The notes: generated from the letters alone by a model not told the origin. Shown: positions 53,136-62,378, numbered from the stretch's first letter. The stretch: DNA of 64,000 nt from Kaistella soli (GCF_019038595.1 NZ_JAHOPF010000005.1:248001-312000), one strand, 5' to 3'. Translations and numbers: made by a program.

Positions 53136-54998
53136 ATGATCAACGAAATATACGACGTAATAGTTGTTGGTGCAGGTCACGCAGGTTGTGAAGCCGCCGC
53201 CGCCGCTGCTAACATGGGCTCAAAAACCCTGCTCGTCACCATGAATATGCAAACGATTGGACAAATGTCCTGTAACCCCGCAATGGGTGGTATTGCAAAG
53301 GGACAAATAGTCCGGGAAATAGATGCAATGGGTGGGTATTCAGGAATTATTGCAGATAAATCTGCGATCCAGTTTAAAATGCTTAACCTTTCAAAAGGCC
53401 CTGCAATGTGGTCTCCGCGCACACAGAATGACAGGATGCTTTTCGCTGAAGAATGGCGGTTAGCCCTGGAAAATACACCGAATCTGGACTTTTTCCAAGA
53501 TATGGTTAAAAGCCTGATCATCGAAAACAATAAAGCAGTTGGCGTCGTAACTTCCTTGGGAATCCAAATCAAAGGTAAATCCGTTGTTTTAACCAACGGA
53601 ACTTTTTTAAACGGTTTAATTCATGTTGGAGACAAGCAGTTAGGTGGCGGAAGAATGGGCGAACCACGCGCTTTTGGGATCACAGAACAGCTGGTTTCTC
53701 TAGGTTTCGAAGCCGGTAGAATGAAAACAGGAACTCCTCCACGTGTCGATGGAAGAAGTTTGGATTACTCCAAAATGGAAGAACAGAAAGGCGATGAAAA
53801 TCCACAGAAATTTTCTTATTCTGATACCCTAAAACTTACCAAACAGATGAGCTGTCATATTGTTTATACAAATGAAACAGTGCACGATATTTTGCGTGAA
53901 GGATTTGACAGAAGCCCGATGTTTAACGGAACTATCCAGAGTATCGGTCCAAGATACTGCCCAAGCATTGAAGACAAAATCAACCGCTTTGCAGAAAGAA
54001 ACCGTCATCAGTTATTCGTAGAGCCGGAAGGATGGAAAACAGTTGAAATCTACGTAAACGGATTCAGTTCTTCGCTTCCTGAAGACATTCAGATCAAGGC
54101 GATGAGACATATCCCAGGTTTTGAAAATGTAAAAGTCTTCCGTCCGGGATATGCTATCGAATATGATTACTTCCCTCCTACCCAACTTTACCATACTCTC
54201 GAAACAAAGTTGATTGAAAATCTTTATTTCGCGGGACAGATTAACGGTACTACTGGTTATGAAGAAGCAGCAGGACAGGGATTAATTGCTGGTATTAACG
54301 CACATAATAAAGTTCACGATCAGGCAGAATTTATCCTGAACCGCGACGAAGCTTATATCGGGGTTTTGATTGATGATCTTATCACAAAAGGAACCGAAGA
54401 ACCTTACAGAATGTTTACGTCAAGAGCTGAATACAGACTGCTTTTAAGACAGGACAACGCCGATATCCGTCTCACTGAGAAATCTTTCAAGATGGGATTA
54501 GCTGACGAAGAAAGACTTAAAAATGTTGAAGAAAAGATCAATAAAAGTAACGAACTTGAAGCATTTCTAAAAGAAACATCTTTAAAACCCGGAATAATCA
54601 ATCCAATCTTAGAATCGATTGAATCCTCTGCGGTTGATCAGGCTTACCGCGCTTCTCAGATTTTGACAAGGCCTAATATGACCATGAAGAAATTAGAGGA
54701 TATCGATTTCATTTTAGAGAAAACCGAAAATTATAGTGAAGAAGTAAAAGAACAGGCGGAAATCAATATTAAATACAAAGGATATATTGAAAAGGAAAAA
54801 GAAAATGTCGCTAAACTAAATCGCTTGGAGACTATTAAAATCCCGGAGGATTTTGATTATTCAAAGATTGGTTCCCTTTCGTCAGAAGCCAAACAGAAAC
54901 TGAATAAAGTGCAGCCAAAAACTATAGCTCAAGCCGGAAGAATAAGCGGTGTATCGCCGGCAGATATTAACGTGCTTTTAATTTATTTAGGAAGATAA
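53136..54998 (+). CDS. mnmG: tRNA uridine 5-carboxymethylaminomethyl modification enzyme MnmG (GidA)
   Basis: 620 residues, full length. FAD-binding start DVIVVGAGHAGCEAAAAAANMG, then CNPAMGGIAKGQIVREIDAMGG, LGGGRMGEPRA, KTGTPPRVDGR, and the C-terminal GidA helical domain ending RISGVSPADINVLLIYLG. With MnmE it makes cmnm5U34 in tRNA. In many bacteria gidA lies near the replication origin; here parS sites flank it on both sides. It carries no promoter of its own that I could place confidently. Confidence 0.97.
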   Translation: MINEIYDVIVVGAGHAGCEAAAAAANMGSKTLLVTMNMQTIGQMSCNPAMGGIAKGQIVREIDAMGGYSGIIADKSAIQFKMLNLSKGPAMWSPRTQNDRMLFAEEWRLALENTPNLDFFQDMVKSLIIENNKAVGVVTSLGIQIKGKSVVLTNGTFLNGLIHVGDKQLGGGRMGEPRAFGITEQLVSLGFEAGRMKTGTPPRVDGRSLDYSKMEEQKGDENPQKFSYSDTLKLTKQMSCHIVYTNETVHDILREGFDRSPMFNGTIQSIGPRYCPSIEDKINRFAERNRHQLFVEPEGWKTVEIYVNGFSSSLPEDIQIKAMRHIPGFENVKVFRPGYAIEYDYFPPTQLYHTLETKLIENLYFAGQINGTTGYEEAAGQGLIAGINAHNKVHDQAEFILNRDEAYIGVLIDDLITKGTEEPYRMFTSRAEYRLLLRQDNADIRLTEKSFKMGLADEERLKNVEEKINKSNELEAFLKETSLKPGIINPILESIESSAVDQAYRASQILTRPNMTMKKLEDIDFILEKTENYSEEVKEQAEINIKYKGYIEKEKENVAKLNRLETIKIPEDFDYSKIGSLSSEAKQKLNKVQPKTIAQAGRISGVSPADINVLLIYLGR

Positions 54999-55026
54999 AT
55001 ACATTTTCCGTTTTGATTAAAAGTAA

Positions 55027-55044
55027 ATGTTTCACGTGAAACAT
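55027..55044. promoter_or_regulatory. parS site 2
   Basis: An 18-bp palindrome containing TGTTTCACGTGAAACA (55028-55043), the same 16-base core as site 1, 29 bp after the mnmG stop. Two exact copies within 2 kb make chance unlikely. Confidence 0.9.
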
Positions 55045-55106
55045 AAATGTAAAAACTTCAGTTATCAATTTTTGGTGCTGAAGTTTTGATTTTAACATCC
55101 ACTATT

Positions 55107-55925
55107 ATGAAAATTAAAGACCATTTCCTCTCTCAGGAAATATTTGAAATCAGGGAAACTGAAACTAAAGGCGTTTTTAAAACCCACCCCGTCCCTCATC
55201 ATATTGAAAAGTATTATGAGAGCAAAGAGTATATTTCTCATCATCAGGATTCCGGAACTTTGAAAGAAAAACTATATAAATTTCTTCAGGGTTTTAATTT
55301 AAATTTCAAAAGAAATATTCTGGCAAAGGAACTCTATCTGCATGCAAAAGTTCTGGATTACGGATGCGGCGCAGGTGAATTTTTAAAGTTCATCGAAGAA
55401 GATTTTACTACCTATGGTTTTGAGCCGAACGAAGCAGCAAGAAATTTCGCTTCACAAAAGGTATCAAAAACAAAAATTCTAAGCGAAATCGACTCTATAG
55501 AAAACGGAAGTTTAGATGCCATTACATTATGGCACGTTTTCGAACATATTGAAAACCAGCAATATATGTTGGATAAATTCCATAATAAACTGAAAAACAA
55601 CGGCTTATTAATAATCGCGGTCCCAAATCCAACTTCTTATGATGCTAAGAAATACAAAGAATACTGGGCAGCGTATGATGTTCCAAGACATATTTATCAT
55701 TTTACAAAAACTGGAATGATAAATTTAATGAATAATGAAAACTGGGAACTCAAAAAAATTAAACCTCTCCTCCTCGATTCTTTCTATATTTCTATGTTAA
55801 GCGAAAAATATAAAAAATCTCCATTATTTTGGATTAAGGGAATGATTTTCGGAGCGATTTCTAATTTTAAAGGGTTAAAAAACAACGAATTTTCAAGTTT
55901 GATATATATTATCAAAAAGAAATAG
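55107..55925 (+). CDS. Class I SAM-dependent methyltransferase
   Basis: 272 residues from the ATG at 55107; an in-frame TTG at 55086 is less likely. SAM motif I VLDYGCGAGEFLKFI, motif post-I YGFEPNEAA, and ITLWHVFEHIEN, typical of methyltransferase_11/23 with a C-terminal extension that has NPTSYDAKKYKEYWAAYDVPRH. The latter is frequent in proteins acting on glycans or lipids in Bacteroidetes, but substrate is unknown. Follows mnmG and parS2. Confidence 0.87.
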   Translation: MKIKDHFLSQEIFEIRETETKGVFKTHPVPHHIEKYYESKEYISHHQDSGTLKEKLYKFLQGFNLNFKRNILAKELYLHAKVLDYGCGAGEFLKFIEEDFTTYGFEPNEAARNFASQKVSKTKILSEIDSIENGSLDAITLWHVFEHIENQQYMLDKFHNKLKNNGLLIIAVPNPTSYDAKKYKEYWAAYDVPRHIYHFTKTGMINLMNNENWELKKIKPLLLDSFYISMLSEKYKKSPLFWIKGMIFGAISNFKGLKNNEFSSLIYIIKKK

Positions 55926-56123
55926 TTTTTCGATTTTTAATAGGTTTATGAGATCCGTTTTTCGCCTGATTTTTCATTTTTTGGTTAAAATTTAAATTTC
56001 AACCAAAAAAATTTCCAATAAGGAAATTTTAGAAATATTTGTTATAAGATTTTTCCCCGAAAAATTCTTGACCATAAAAAGAAATTTAATTAGAACTCAT
56101 CCATTTCGAAATTCGATCATAAA

Positions 56124-56155
56124 AAAAAGTTTCCAGAATCATCTGGAAACTTTTT
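56124..56155. terminator. Bidirectional terminator between the methyltransferase gene and pgk
   Basis: 14-bp stem 56124-56137 with 56142-56155 (GTTTCCAGA core), loop ATCA, A-run before and T-run after, flanked by convergent genes. The preceding stretch 55926-56120 holds nothing else I could identify. Confidence 0.85.
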
Positions 56156-56188
56156 CTTTTACATTTAAAACTAAAATAATAGTTCTTA

Positions 56189-57379
56189 TCAGTTATTGAT
56201 CGCTTTTACTCCGGGAAGTTCCATACCTTCCAAACTTTCAAGCATCGCTCCTCCTCCGGTTGATACATAACTTACTTTATCATCATAACCGAACTGTTTC
56301 ACAAAAGCAACACTGTCTCCTCCACCTACAAGAGAAAAAGCACCAAGTTTAGTCGCTTCAGCAATGCTGTCTCCTAACGAAACGGTTCCGGAAGAAAAAT
56401 TCGGCATTTCGAAAACCCCAATCGGGCCGTTCCATAATATCGTCCGCGAATTCATCAGTACATCATGAAACAATGCCTTCGTTTTTGTTCCTGCATCCAT
56501 TCCCATCCATCCGTCCGGAATTGCATAAATATCCATTTCCTTATGGTCAGCATCATTACTGAATTCATCAGCTATAATAGTATCCACAGGCAAATAGACT
56601 TTAACATTCTGACCTTTTGCTTTTTCCAAAATTTCCAGCGCTAAACCAAGCTTATCTTCTTCTAACAGAGAATTTCCGATATGTCCGCCTAAAGCCTTAA
56701 CAAAAGTGAAAGCCATTCCGCCGCCGATAATTAAATTGTCAATCGCAGGCAAAATATTTTCAATAATAGTAATCTTAGTAGAAACCTTTGAACCTCCAAG
56801 AATCGCAGTAACCGGTTTTTCACCGCTTCCCAAAACCTTATCTATAGCATCCAGCTCTTTAGCCATCAGTAAACCGAAAAATTTAGTTGAAGGGAAAAAC
56901 TGAGCGATTACAGCAGTAGAAGCATGTTCTCTGTGCGCGGTACCAAATGCATCATTAACGTATGAATCAGCATATTTCGCAAGCTTCTCAGCAAAATCTT
57001 TATCCCCTGCTTCCTCCTGATCATAGAATCTTAAATTCTCCAGAAGAAGGATTTCGCCTGGCTTAAGGTTTGCAGTCATATTTTTGGCGTCTTCCCCCAT
57101 ACAGTCGTCGCAAAACTTCACCTCTTTTCCTAAAACAGACTCAATCTCAGGAACGATATTCTTCAGAGAAAACTGCTCAGACACCTTTCCTTTCGGTCTT
57201 CCAAGATGCGTCATTAAAATCACAGAACCTCCGTCATTCAGTATTTTATCCACCGTAGGTTTCACGGCCTGGATTCTCGTATTATCGGTAACTTTCAGAT
57301 CGGCACTTTGAGGAACATTAAAATCCACTCTCACCAAAGCCTTTTTATCTTTAAAATTGAAATCGTTAATTGTTTTCAT
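56189..57379 (-). CDS. pgk: Phosphoglycerate kinase
   Basis: 396 residues. N-terminal substrate residues VRVDFNVP, THLGRPKG; LLENLRFYDQEE; central AFGTAHREHAST; AILGGSKVSTKI; nucleotide site GPIGVFE and GGGDSVAF; C-terminal STGGGAMLESLEG. It makes ATP from 1,3-bisphosphoglycerate in glycolysis. Read divergently from rpiB across the 716-bp gap. Confidence 0.97.
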   Translation of the reverse strand: MKTINDFNFKDKKALVRVDFNVPQSADLKVTDNTRIQAVKPTVDKILNDGGSVILMTHLGRPKGKVSEQFSLKNIVPEIESVLGKEVKFCDDCMGEDAKNMTANLKPGEILLLENLRFYDQEEAGDKDFAEKLAKYADSYVNDAFGTAHREHASTAVIAQFFPSTKFFGLLMAKELDAIDKVLGSGEKPVTAILGGSKVSTKITIIENILPAIDNLIIGGGMAFTFVKALGGHIGNSLLEEDKLGLALEILEKAKGQNVKVYLPVDTIIADEFSNDADHKEMDIYAIPDGWMGMDAGTKTKALFHDVLMNSRTILWNGPIGVFEMPNFSSGTVSLGDSIAEATKLGAFSLVGGGDSVAFVKQFGYDDKVSYVSTGGGAMLESLEGMELPGVKAINN

Positions 57380-57403
57380 AAAATCCTCTGTTTTTTTGTT
57401 TCA

Positions 57404-57411
57404 CAAATTTA
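57404..57411 (-). promoter_or_regulatory. -7 promoter element of pgk
   Basis: Minus-strand TAAATTTG matches TAnnTTTG, 24 bp before the pgk ATG at 57379. Confidence 0.6.
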
Positions 57412-57805
57412 AGATTTATTCACCCGATTAAAAATTTAATTTCATTTAAAATTCCACAATCCCCAAAGCCTCATTTTATCTACAATATATTCTTTCTTTA
57501 AAAAAAAGAAATGATTAGTGTTGTTGTAGCAGACGGATTTGGGGAGAACTAAAAGTTTTTATTTCGCCACATTTAGTTGCAGTTCAATTCATATTTAATT
57601 CACATTGCAACATGCTGATTTTTAACAGAAATTAACTTTTATTAACAATTGTCAGTAACTGTTATGAAAGACATCTATTAGCAACTGCATTATGGAAAAC
57701 CTATCTTATTCCACCCGAAAACTTTTCCAATAATTTCGCCGGATATCAAAAAACAAAATGCATTATGAATTTAATATGAATAAAAAAAACAAATCTTTTT
57801 AGGAG

Positions 57806-57834
57806 TTATCCACAGGAATTCGGGGTTATCCTCA
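57806..57834 (+). promoter_or_regulatory. DnaA-box pair
   Basis: TTATCCACA at 57806-57814 equals the canonical DnaA box. TTATCCTCA at 57826-57834 differs at one base and starts 20 bp later, about two helical turns. Confidence 0.5.
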
Positions 57835-57855
57835 CAAGTAACAGGTATAGTTTTT

Positions 57856-57985
57856 GGGCATGCCCCTCGCCTTCTGCCTAATCTGCCGCCCGGGTCGTGC
57901 TGTCCGCTCATACTCCTCACGCCTTTCCTTTGCCGCCGCGTGTTGCGGGGTAACCGCTTCCATCACTCATGCAGAGTGATTTCCA
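57856..57985 (-). repeat. Structured GC-rich intergenic element, copy C (inverted)
   Basis: Read on the minus strand it carries the same blocks as copies A and B: GAGTGATGGAAGCGGTTACC and, near the other end, GAGCGGACAGCACGACCC. The closing helix pairs GTG with CAC (plus-strand 57897-57899 and 57964-57966). A palindrome GGGCATGCCC is at 57856-57865, and ATCACTC/GAGTGAT (57962-57968, 57974-57980) forms a second inverted repeat. GC-rich centre with CACGC/GCGTG pairing (57918-57922, 57938-57942). Confidence 0.6.
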
Positions 57986-58052
57986 AAAACAAAAAACGGA
58001 CCTCTGTCGTAAAGAAATAAGGCGCGTTTAATTATATTTATTTTAATAATCA

Positions 58053-58060
58053 TAAATTTG
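58053..58060 (+). promoter_or_regulatory. -7 promoter element of rpiB
   Basis: TAAATTTG matches TAnnTTTG, 35 bp before the rpiB ATG at 58096. Confidence 0.6.
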
Positions 58061-58095
58061 TATGAATTGAAATTCTGATCTTTAATAAATATCCC

Positions 58096-58527
58096 ATGAA
58101 AAAAATAGCAATTGCTTGCGACCATGCAGGTTTCGATTACAAAGAAATCATAAAAAAATATTTGCAAGATAAATATGAAGTAAAAGATTTCGGAACGTTT
58201 TCCAAAGATTCTGTGGATTACCCAGACTTTGTTCATCCGTCAGCAACTTCAGTGGAAAAAGGAGAAAGCGATTTCGGGATTCTGATCTGCGGCAGCGGAC
58301 AGGGTGTAGCTATTACCGCAAACAAACATCAGGATATCCGTTGTGCCCTTTGCTGGATGCCTGAACTGGCTGAACTTGCAAGAAAACACAACAACGCCAA
58401 TATGATTGCACTTCCGGCGAGATTTATTGCCAGCGAACTGGCAATTGATATTGTTGAAAAATTCCTCAGTACAGATTTTGAAGGAGGAAGACACCAAAAC
58501 AGAGTGGATAAGATTGCATATTGCTAA
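58096..58527 (+). CDS. rpiB: Ribose-5-phosphate isomerase B
   Basis: 143 residues. CDHAGFDYKE with the substrate-phosphate and catalytic residues, and GSGQGVAITANKHQDIRCALC, the RpiB/LacA loop with the active cysteine (here ICGSGQG). It interconverts ribose-5-phosphate and ribulose-5-phosphate. First gene of a plus-strand run; rnr starts 28 bp later. Confidence 0.94.
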   Translation: MKKIAIACDHAGFDYKEIIKKYLQDKYEVKDFGTFSKDSVDYPDFVHPSATSVEKGESDFGILICGSGQGVAITANKHQDIRCALCWMPELAELARKHNNANMIALPARFIASELAIDIVEKFLSTDFEGGRHQNRVDKIAYC

Positions 58528-58555
58528 TCTCCGCTAAAAAATTTAATAAAATTAA

Positions 58556-60712
58556 ATGGCAAAAAAAAGCAAATTTATATCTCATAAAAACAACCACAAA
58601 CTCCAGGAAATTGGACGTTTGATTTTGGGTTTTATGAACAAACAGTCCAGCAAAATCTACAATTATAAGCAGATAGCTGATGGTATAGACTATAAGAATC
58701 CACGCCAGCGCGAATTAGTAATTCAGTCACTCCACAAACTGCTTTCCGATGAAAGAATAAAGGAAGTAGAAAAAGGCAAATACATCATCAATCTTCATAT
58801 TGAAGGGACTTTAACAGGAATCATCGATTTCAACCAGGCAGGTAATGCCTATGTTAACGTGGACGGAATGGACGGCGACGTATTTATTCATTCCAAAAAC
58901 GTAAAAGATGCGCTGCAGGGTGATAAAGTACTTATTGTAACCTATCATTTCAAAGGAAGAAAATTAGAAGGTTCTGTTCTTGAAGTGATTGAGAGAAACC
59001 GCGACGAGTTTGTAGGAACTTTCCAGCTGATAAAACATAAGGATTTCGGTTTTGTGGTGTGTGACAAAAAAACCATCAATACAGATATCTTCGTACCGAA
59101 AGGTAAAATCGGCGGTGCGCAGGACGGTGACAAAGTGGTCGTAAAAATGACCGACTGGAAAGCTGGAGAAAAAAATCCTGAAGGAGAAATCATCAAAGTT
59201 CTGGGAGCTCCGGGAGAGCACGAAACGGAAATTCATTCCATTTTAGCAGAGTACGGTCTTCCTTACAGTTTCCCTGAAGAAGTGGAAAAAGAAGCCGATG
59301 AAATCGACAGACAGATCCATGAAAGTGAAGTGGCCAAACGACGTGATATGCGGAAAATCTGCACTTTCACGATCGACCCGAAAGACGCAAAAGATTTTGA
59401 TGATGCACTTTCCATCCAGAAATTAGAAAACGGAAATTGGGAAGTGGGTGTTCATATTGCGGATGTTTCCCATTACGTAGTTCCAGGTACCCTGCTCGAT
59501 GATGAAGCTTATGACCGCGCCACCTCCGTTTATCTGGTGGACCGCGTAGTTCCGATGCTGCCGGAAGTTTTGAGTAACGACGTGTGTTCTCTCCGACCGA
59601 ATGAGGATAAATATACTTTTTCTGCGGTGTTTGAAATCAATGATAATTCGGAAGTGCTGAAGGAATGGTTTGGAAGAACAGTAATTCATTCCGACCGAAG
59701 ATTCAGTTACGAAGAAGCACAGGAAAGGATTGAAACCGGAACCGGTGATCTTGCAGAAGAAATTCTGGTTTTGGACCGTCTGGCGAAAACACTGAGAAAA
59801 AGACGTATTGATAATGGTGCTATTACTTTCGACAGAAGCGAAGTTCGTTTTAATCTGGACGAAAACAGCGAGCCGATCGGTGTTTACTTTAAAATAAGCA
59901 AAGATTCCAATCATTTAATTGAAGAATTTATGCTTTTGGCTAATAGGAAAGTTTCGGAATTTATTTCCCTTAACAGAAAAGGCGAACCAACCGGAAATAC
60001 CTTTATTTACCGTATTCACGACGATCCGGATCCTGCTAAATTAGAAGCACTTAGAGAGTTTGTATCCACTTTTGGGTATAAAATGGATTTGGCGAATACC
60101 AAAAAAGTGGCTCAATCTTTAAATAAATTATTGAACGATGTAAAAGGAAAGGGTGAAGAAAATATGATTGAAACTCTTGCGATGAGATCGATGAGCAAAG
60201 CGGTTTATTCCACGAATCCTATCGGGCATTACGGGCTTGGTTTCGAGTATTATTCTCACTTTACTTCCCCGATTCGACGTTATCCTGATCTTATTGCGCA
60301 CCGTCTGCTGCAGCATTATCTGGACGGCGGAAAGTCTCCAAACAAAGAAGAAATCGAAGAAAAAAGCAAGCACTGCAGTTCTATGGAGAGACTCGCTGCC
60401 GATGCTGAAAGAGATTCCATCAAGTTCATGCAGGTGAAATTCATGGAGAAACATTTGGGTCAGGAGTTCACCGGAGTTATTTCAGGTGTTGCCGATTTCG
60501 GTTTCTGGGTGCAGATTCCTGAAAACGGTGCGGAAGGTTTAATTAAGCTTCGTGATTTAATGGACGACTCCTATTCTTACGACGCGAAAAATCATTTAGT
60601 TCAGGGCGCAAGAACAGGAAACCAATATCAGCTTGGTGACGAAGTGAAAATTAAAGTAATGAAAGCTAATCTGATACAGAAACAGCTTGATTTCAAAATT
60701 ATAAACGAATAG
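58556..60712 (+). CDS. rnr: Ribonuclease R
   Basis: 718 residues. Order: N-terminal HTH/cold-shock region, CSD1 (LTGIIDFNQAGNAYVNVDG), CSD2 (GTFQLIKHKDFGFVVCDKK), RNB domain with the metal site DPKDAKDFDDALS, LLANRKV, and the HYGLGFEYYSHFTSPIRRYPDL motif, then an S1 domain (GVISGVADFGFWVQIPENGAEGLI). It degrades structured RNA from the 3' end. Followed by a 52-bp gap before a LysE-type gene. Confidence 0.96.
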   Translation: MAKKSKFISHKNNHKLQEIGRLILGFMNKQSSKIYNYKQIADGIDYKNPRQRELVIQSLHKLLSDERIKEVEKGKYIINLHIEGTLTGIIDFNQAGNAYVNVDGMDGDVFIHSKNVKDALQGDKVLIVTYHFKGRKLEGSVLEVIERNRDEFVGTFQLIKHKDFGFVVCDKKTINTDIFVPKGKIGGAQDGDKVVVKMTDWKAGEKNPEGEIIKVLGAPGEHETEIHSILAEYGLPYSFPEEVEKEADEIDRQIHESEVAKRRDMRKICTFTIDPKDAKDFDDALSIQKLENGNWEVGVHIADVSHYVVPGTLLDDEAYDRATSVYLVDRVVPMLPEVLSNDVCSLRPNEDKYTFSAVFEINDNSEVLKEWFGRTVIHSDRRFSYEEAQERIETGTGDLAEEILVLDRLAKTLRKRRIDNGAITFDRSEVRFNLDENSEPIGVYFKISKDSNHLIEEFMLLANRKVSEFISLNRKGEPTGNTFIYRIHDDPDPAKLEALREFVSTFGYKMDLANTKKVAQSLNKLLNDVKGKGEENMIETLAMRSMSKAVYSTNPIGHYGLGFEYYSHFTSPIRRYPDLIAHRLLQHYLDGGKSPNKEEIEEKSKHCSSMERLAADAERDSIKFMQVKFMEKHLGQEFTGVISGVADFGFWVQIPENGAEGLIKLRDLMDDSYSYDAKNHLVQGARTGNQYQLGDEVKIKVMKANLIQKQLDFKIINE

Positions 60713-60764
60713 TATTGATGTAAAACAAAGTACAGTCAAATAAAAATACATTAATATTTAGTAA

Positions 60765-61445
60765 ATGTTGGAACTTATAGTATCAGCTGTCGGTTTAGGA
60801 GTAATGCTGAGTCTTGTTTTTATCGGACCCATTTTTTTCCTGCTGATCGAAACCAGCTTTTCCCGCGGCCCAAAGCACGCTTTAGCATTAGATTTGGGTG
60901 TTATTTTTGCGGATATTTTATGCATAGCGGCCGCTTTTTTTGCGAGTGGAGATTTGGTACAGCTCATTGATAAACATCCCGGATTTTACCGGATTACCTC
61001 GTTCATCGTCCTGATTTACGCCATTTACATGATTGTTTCGAAAACCAAAATGCACCTCGCCTCAGAAGAAAAGATGATCAGCCAGAATTATATAAAAACT
61101 TTTCTGAACGGGTTTTTCTTCAATATTCTGAATATCGGGGTGGTCCTTTTCTGGCTCGTCACGGTAATTTCAGTAAGAAATGCTTATCCGAAACTGGACG
61201 AATTTCTTCTGTATATGGCTTTGGTGGTAGGAACCTATCTCGCCATCGACTTTTTTAAAATTTACCTGGCGAAGCAGTTTCATTACAAACTTACCGAGAA
61301 ACTGGCCAATCAGATCAGGAAGGGCGTGGGTTTCGTACTTGTCGTTTTCAGTATTTTTATCTTCCTGCAGAGTTTTAAAAAATTCAATCAGTTTGATAAA
61401 AAGCTTGAAGAAGCCGAAAAAACCGAGCAAAAACACAGACCGTAA
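60765..61445 (+). CDS. LysE family transporter
   Basis: 226 residues with six membrane segments (about 5-28, 40-62, 68-90, 112-135, 145-165, 185-205). The N-terminal GVMLSLVFIGPIFFLLIETSFSRGPKHALALDLGVIFADILCI matches LysE/RhtB exporters, although the usual PGP is FIGPIFF here. Function is export of an amino acid or other small polar compound; substrate unknown. Immediately followed by the LD-carboxypeptidase gene. Confidence 0.88.
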   Translation: MLELIVSAVGLGVMLSLVFIGPIFFLLIETSFSRGPKHALALDLGVIFADILCIAAAFFASGDLVQLIDKHPGFYRITSFIVLIYAIYMIVSKTKMHLASEEKMISQNYIKTFLNGFFFNILNIGVVLFWLVTVISVRNAYPKLDEFLLYMALVVGTYLAIDFFKIYLAKQFHYKLTEKLANQIRKGVGFVLVVFSIFIFLQSFKKFNQFDKKLEEAEKTEQKHRP

Positions 61446-62375
61446 ATGAAAGAGATTATTTTTCCCAAATCATTGAAAAAGGGAGACCGAATTGCCATTA
61501 TCTCGCCTGCGGGAGCAGTGGAGGAATCTCAGCTTGAAAAAGGCCTGAAACTGATTCAGGCTAAAGGTTATGAGCCGGTTTTAGGGAAACATCTTTACAC
61601 CAGATATTCAAACGGATACACTTACGCCGGGACGGAAAAAGAAAGGATTTCCGATATGAACTGGGCTTTAGAACATGAAGAAATTTCGGCAATTTGGGCA
61701 TCGAGAGGAGGTTATGGCTGTCAGCATTTGTTAAGACATTTGAGTCTTTCAAAATTCAGAAAAAACCCTAAATGGTACATCGGATATTCTGATAATACCG
61801 TGATTCAGAGCTTTTTACTAAAAAATAATTTTGCTTCCATTCATGCGCAAACTGTAAAAACATCAAGTTTCGGAGTGACGGATGAAAGTTATGATCTGAC
61901 GTTCGATATTCTGAAAGGAAAATTCCCGAAATATTCTATCACAAACCATGAGTTTAACAAATCCGGAAATGCCGAAGGAATATTGATTGGCGGAAATTTA
62001 GCTTTGGTCTATGCTTTATTAGGAACGCCCTACTCTTTTAATTTCAGGGACAAAATCCTGTTTATTGAGGATATCGGAGAGAATTTTTATGCATTGGACA
62101 GGATGCTGATGTCCCTTGATTTGGCCGGAGTTTTCGGAGAGATTAAAGGATTGATTATCGGCGGAATGACGAATATGGGCGATGAAAAAGAAAATAAAAA
62201 CTACGAAGAAAGCTTCGACGGATTTTCTTACAAGATCATCTCACAACGGCTTTCAAAATATGATTTTCCGACAGTTTTCGGCTTCCCGAACGGGCATATT
62301 TTTGATAACCGCCCGTTAATTATCGGTGCAGAAGTTTCAGTAAAAGTAGGCGAAAAGGTAGAAGTAAATTTCTAA
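61446..62375 (+). CDS. LD-carboxypeptidase (peptidase S66)
   Basis: 309 residues, the size of MccF/LdcA enzymes. Nucleophile serine in YIGYSDNTVIQ, and the DRM... ALDRMLMSLDLAGVF and FGFPNGHIFDNRPL motif with the catalytic histidine region. The N-terminal RIAIISPAGAVEES is the family start. It removes the terminal D-alanine of murein tetrapeptide, or degrades similar peptides; LysE-type transport next door gives no clear hint. Starts on the base after the LysE stop codon. Confidence 0.9.
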   Translation: MKEIIFPKSLKKGDRIAIISPAGAVEESQLEKGLKLIQAKGYEPVLGKHLYTRYSNGYTYAGTEKERISDMNWALEHEEISAIWASRGGYGCQHLLRHLSLSKFRKNPKWYIGYSDNTVIQSFLLKNNFASIHAQTVKTSSFGVTDESYDLTFDILKGKFPKYSITNHEFNKSGNAEGILIGGNLALVYALLGTPYSFNFRDKILFIEDIGENFYALDRMLMSLDLAGVFGEIKGLIIGGMTNMGDEKENKNYEESFDGFSYKIISQRLSKYDFPTVFGFPNGHIFDNRPLIIGAEVSVKVGEKVEVNF

Positions 62376-62378
62376 ATT

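Larger units (their letters stand above)
57380..58095. other. Divergent gap with DnaA-like boxes and GC-rich element; candidate replication origin
   Basis: 716 bp without a gene. AT-rich left part (57420-57800), one perfect DnaA box TTATCCACA (57806-57814), two near boxes, TTATCTACA (57476-57484) and TTATCCTCA (57826-57834, exactly 20 bp from the perfect box), then structured element C (57856-57985) and the rpiB promoter. parS sites lie 2.8 and 4.7 kb away. No ORF longer than 60 codons that is convincing was found. Confidence 0.45.

Noticed and set aside
57967-58236. Minus-strand ORF of 89 codons spanning the rpiB start
   Set aside because: Overlaps rpiB and its promoter and has no ribosome-binding context or domain.
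59423-59914. 163-codon minus-strand ORF inside rnr
   Set aside because: Antisense to the RNB domain; composition matches a reverse-complement shadow.
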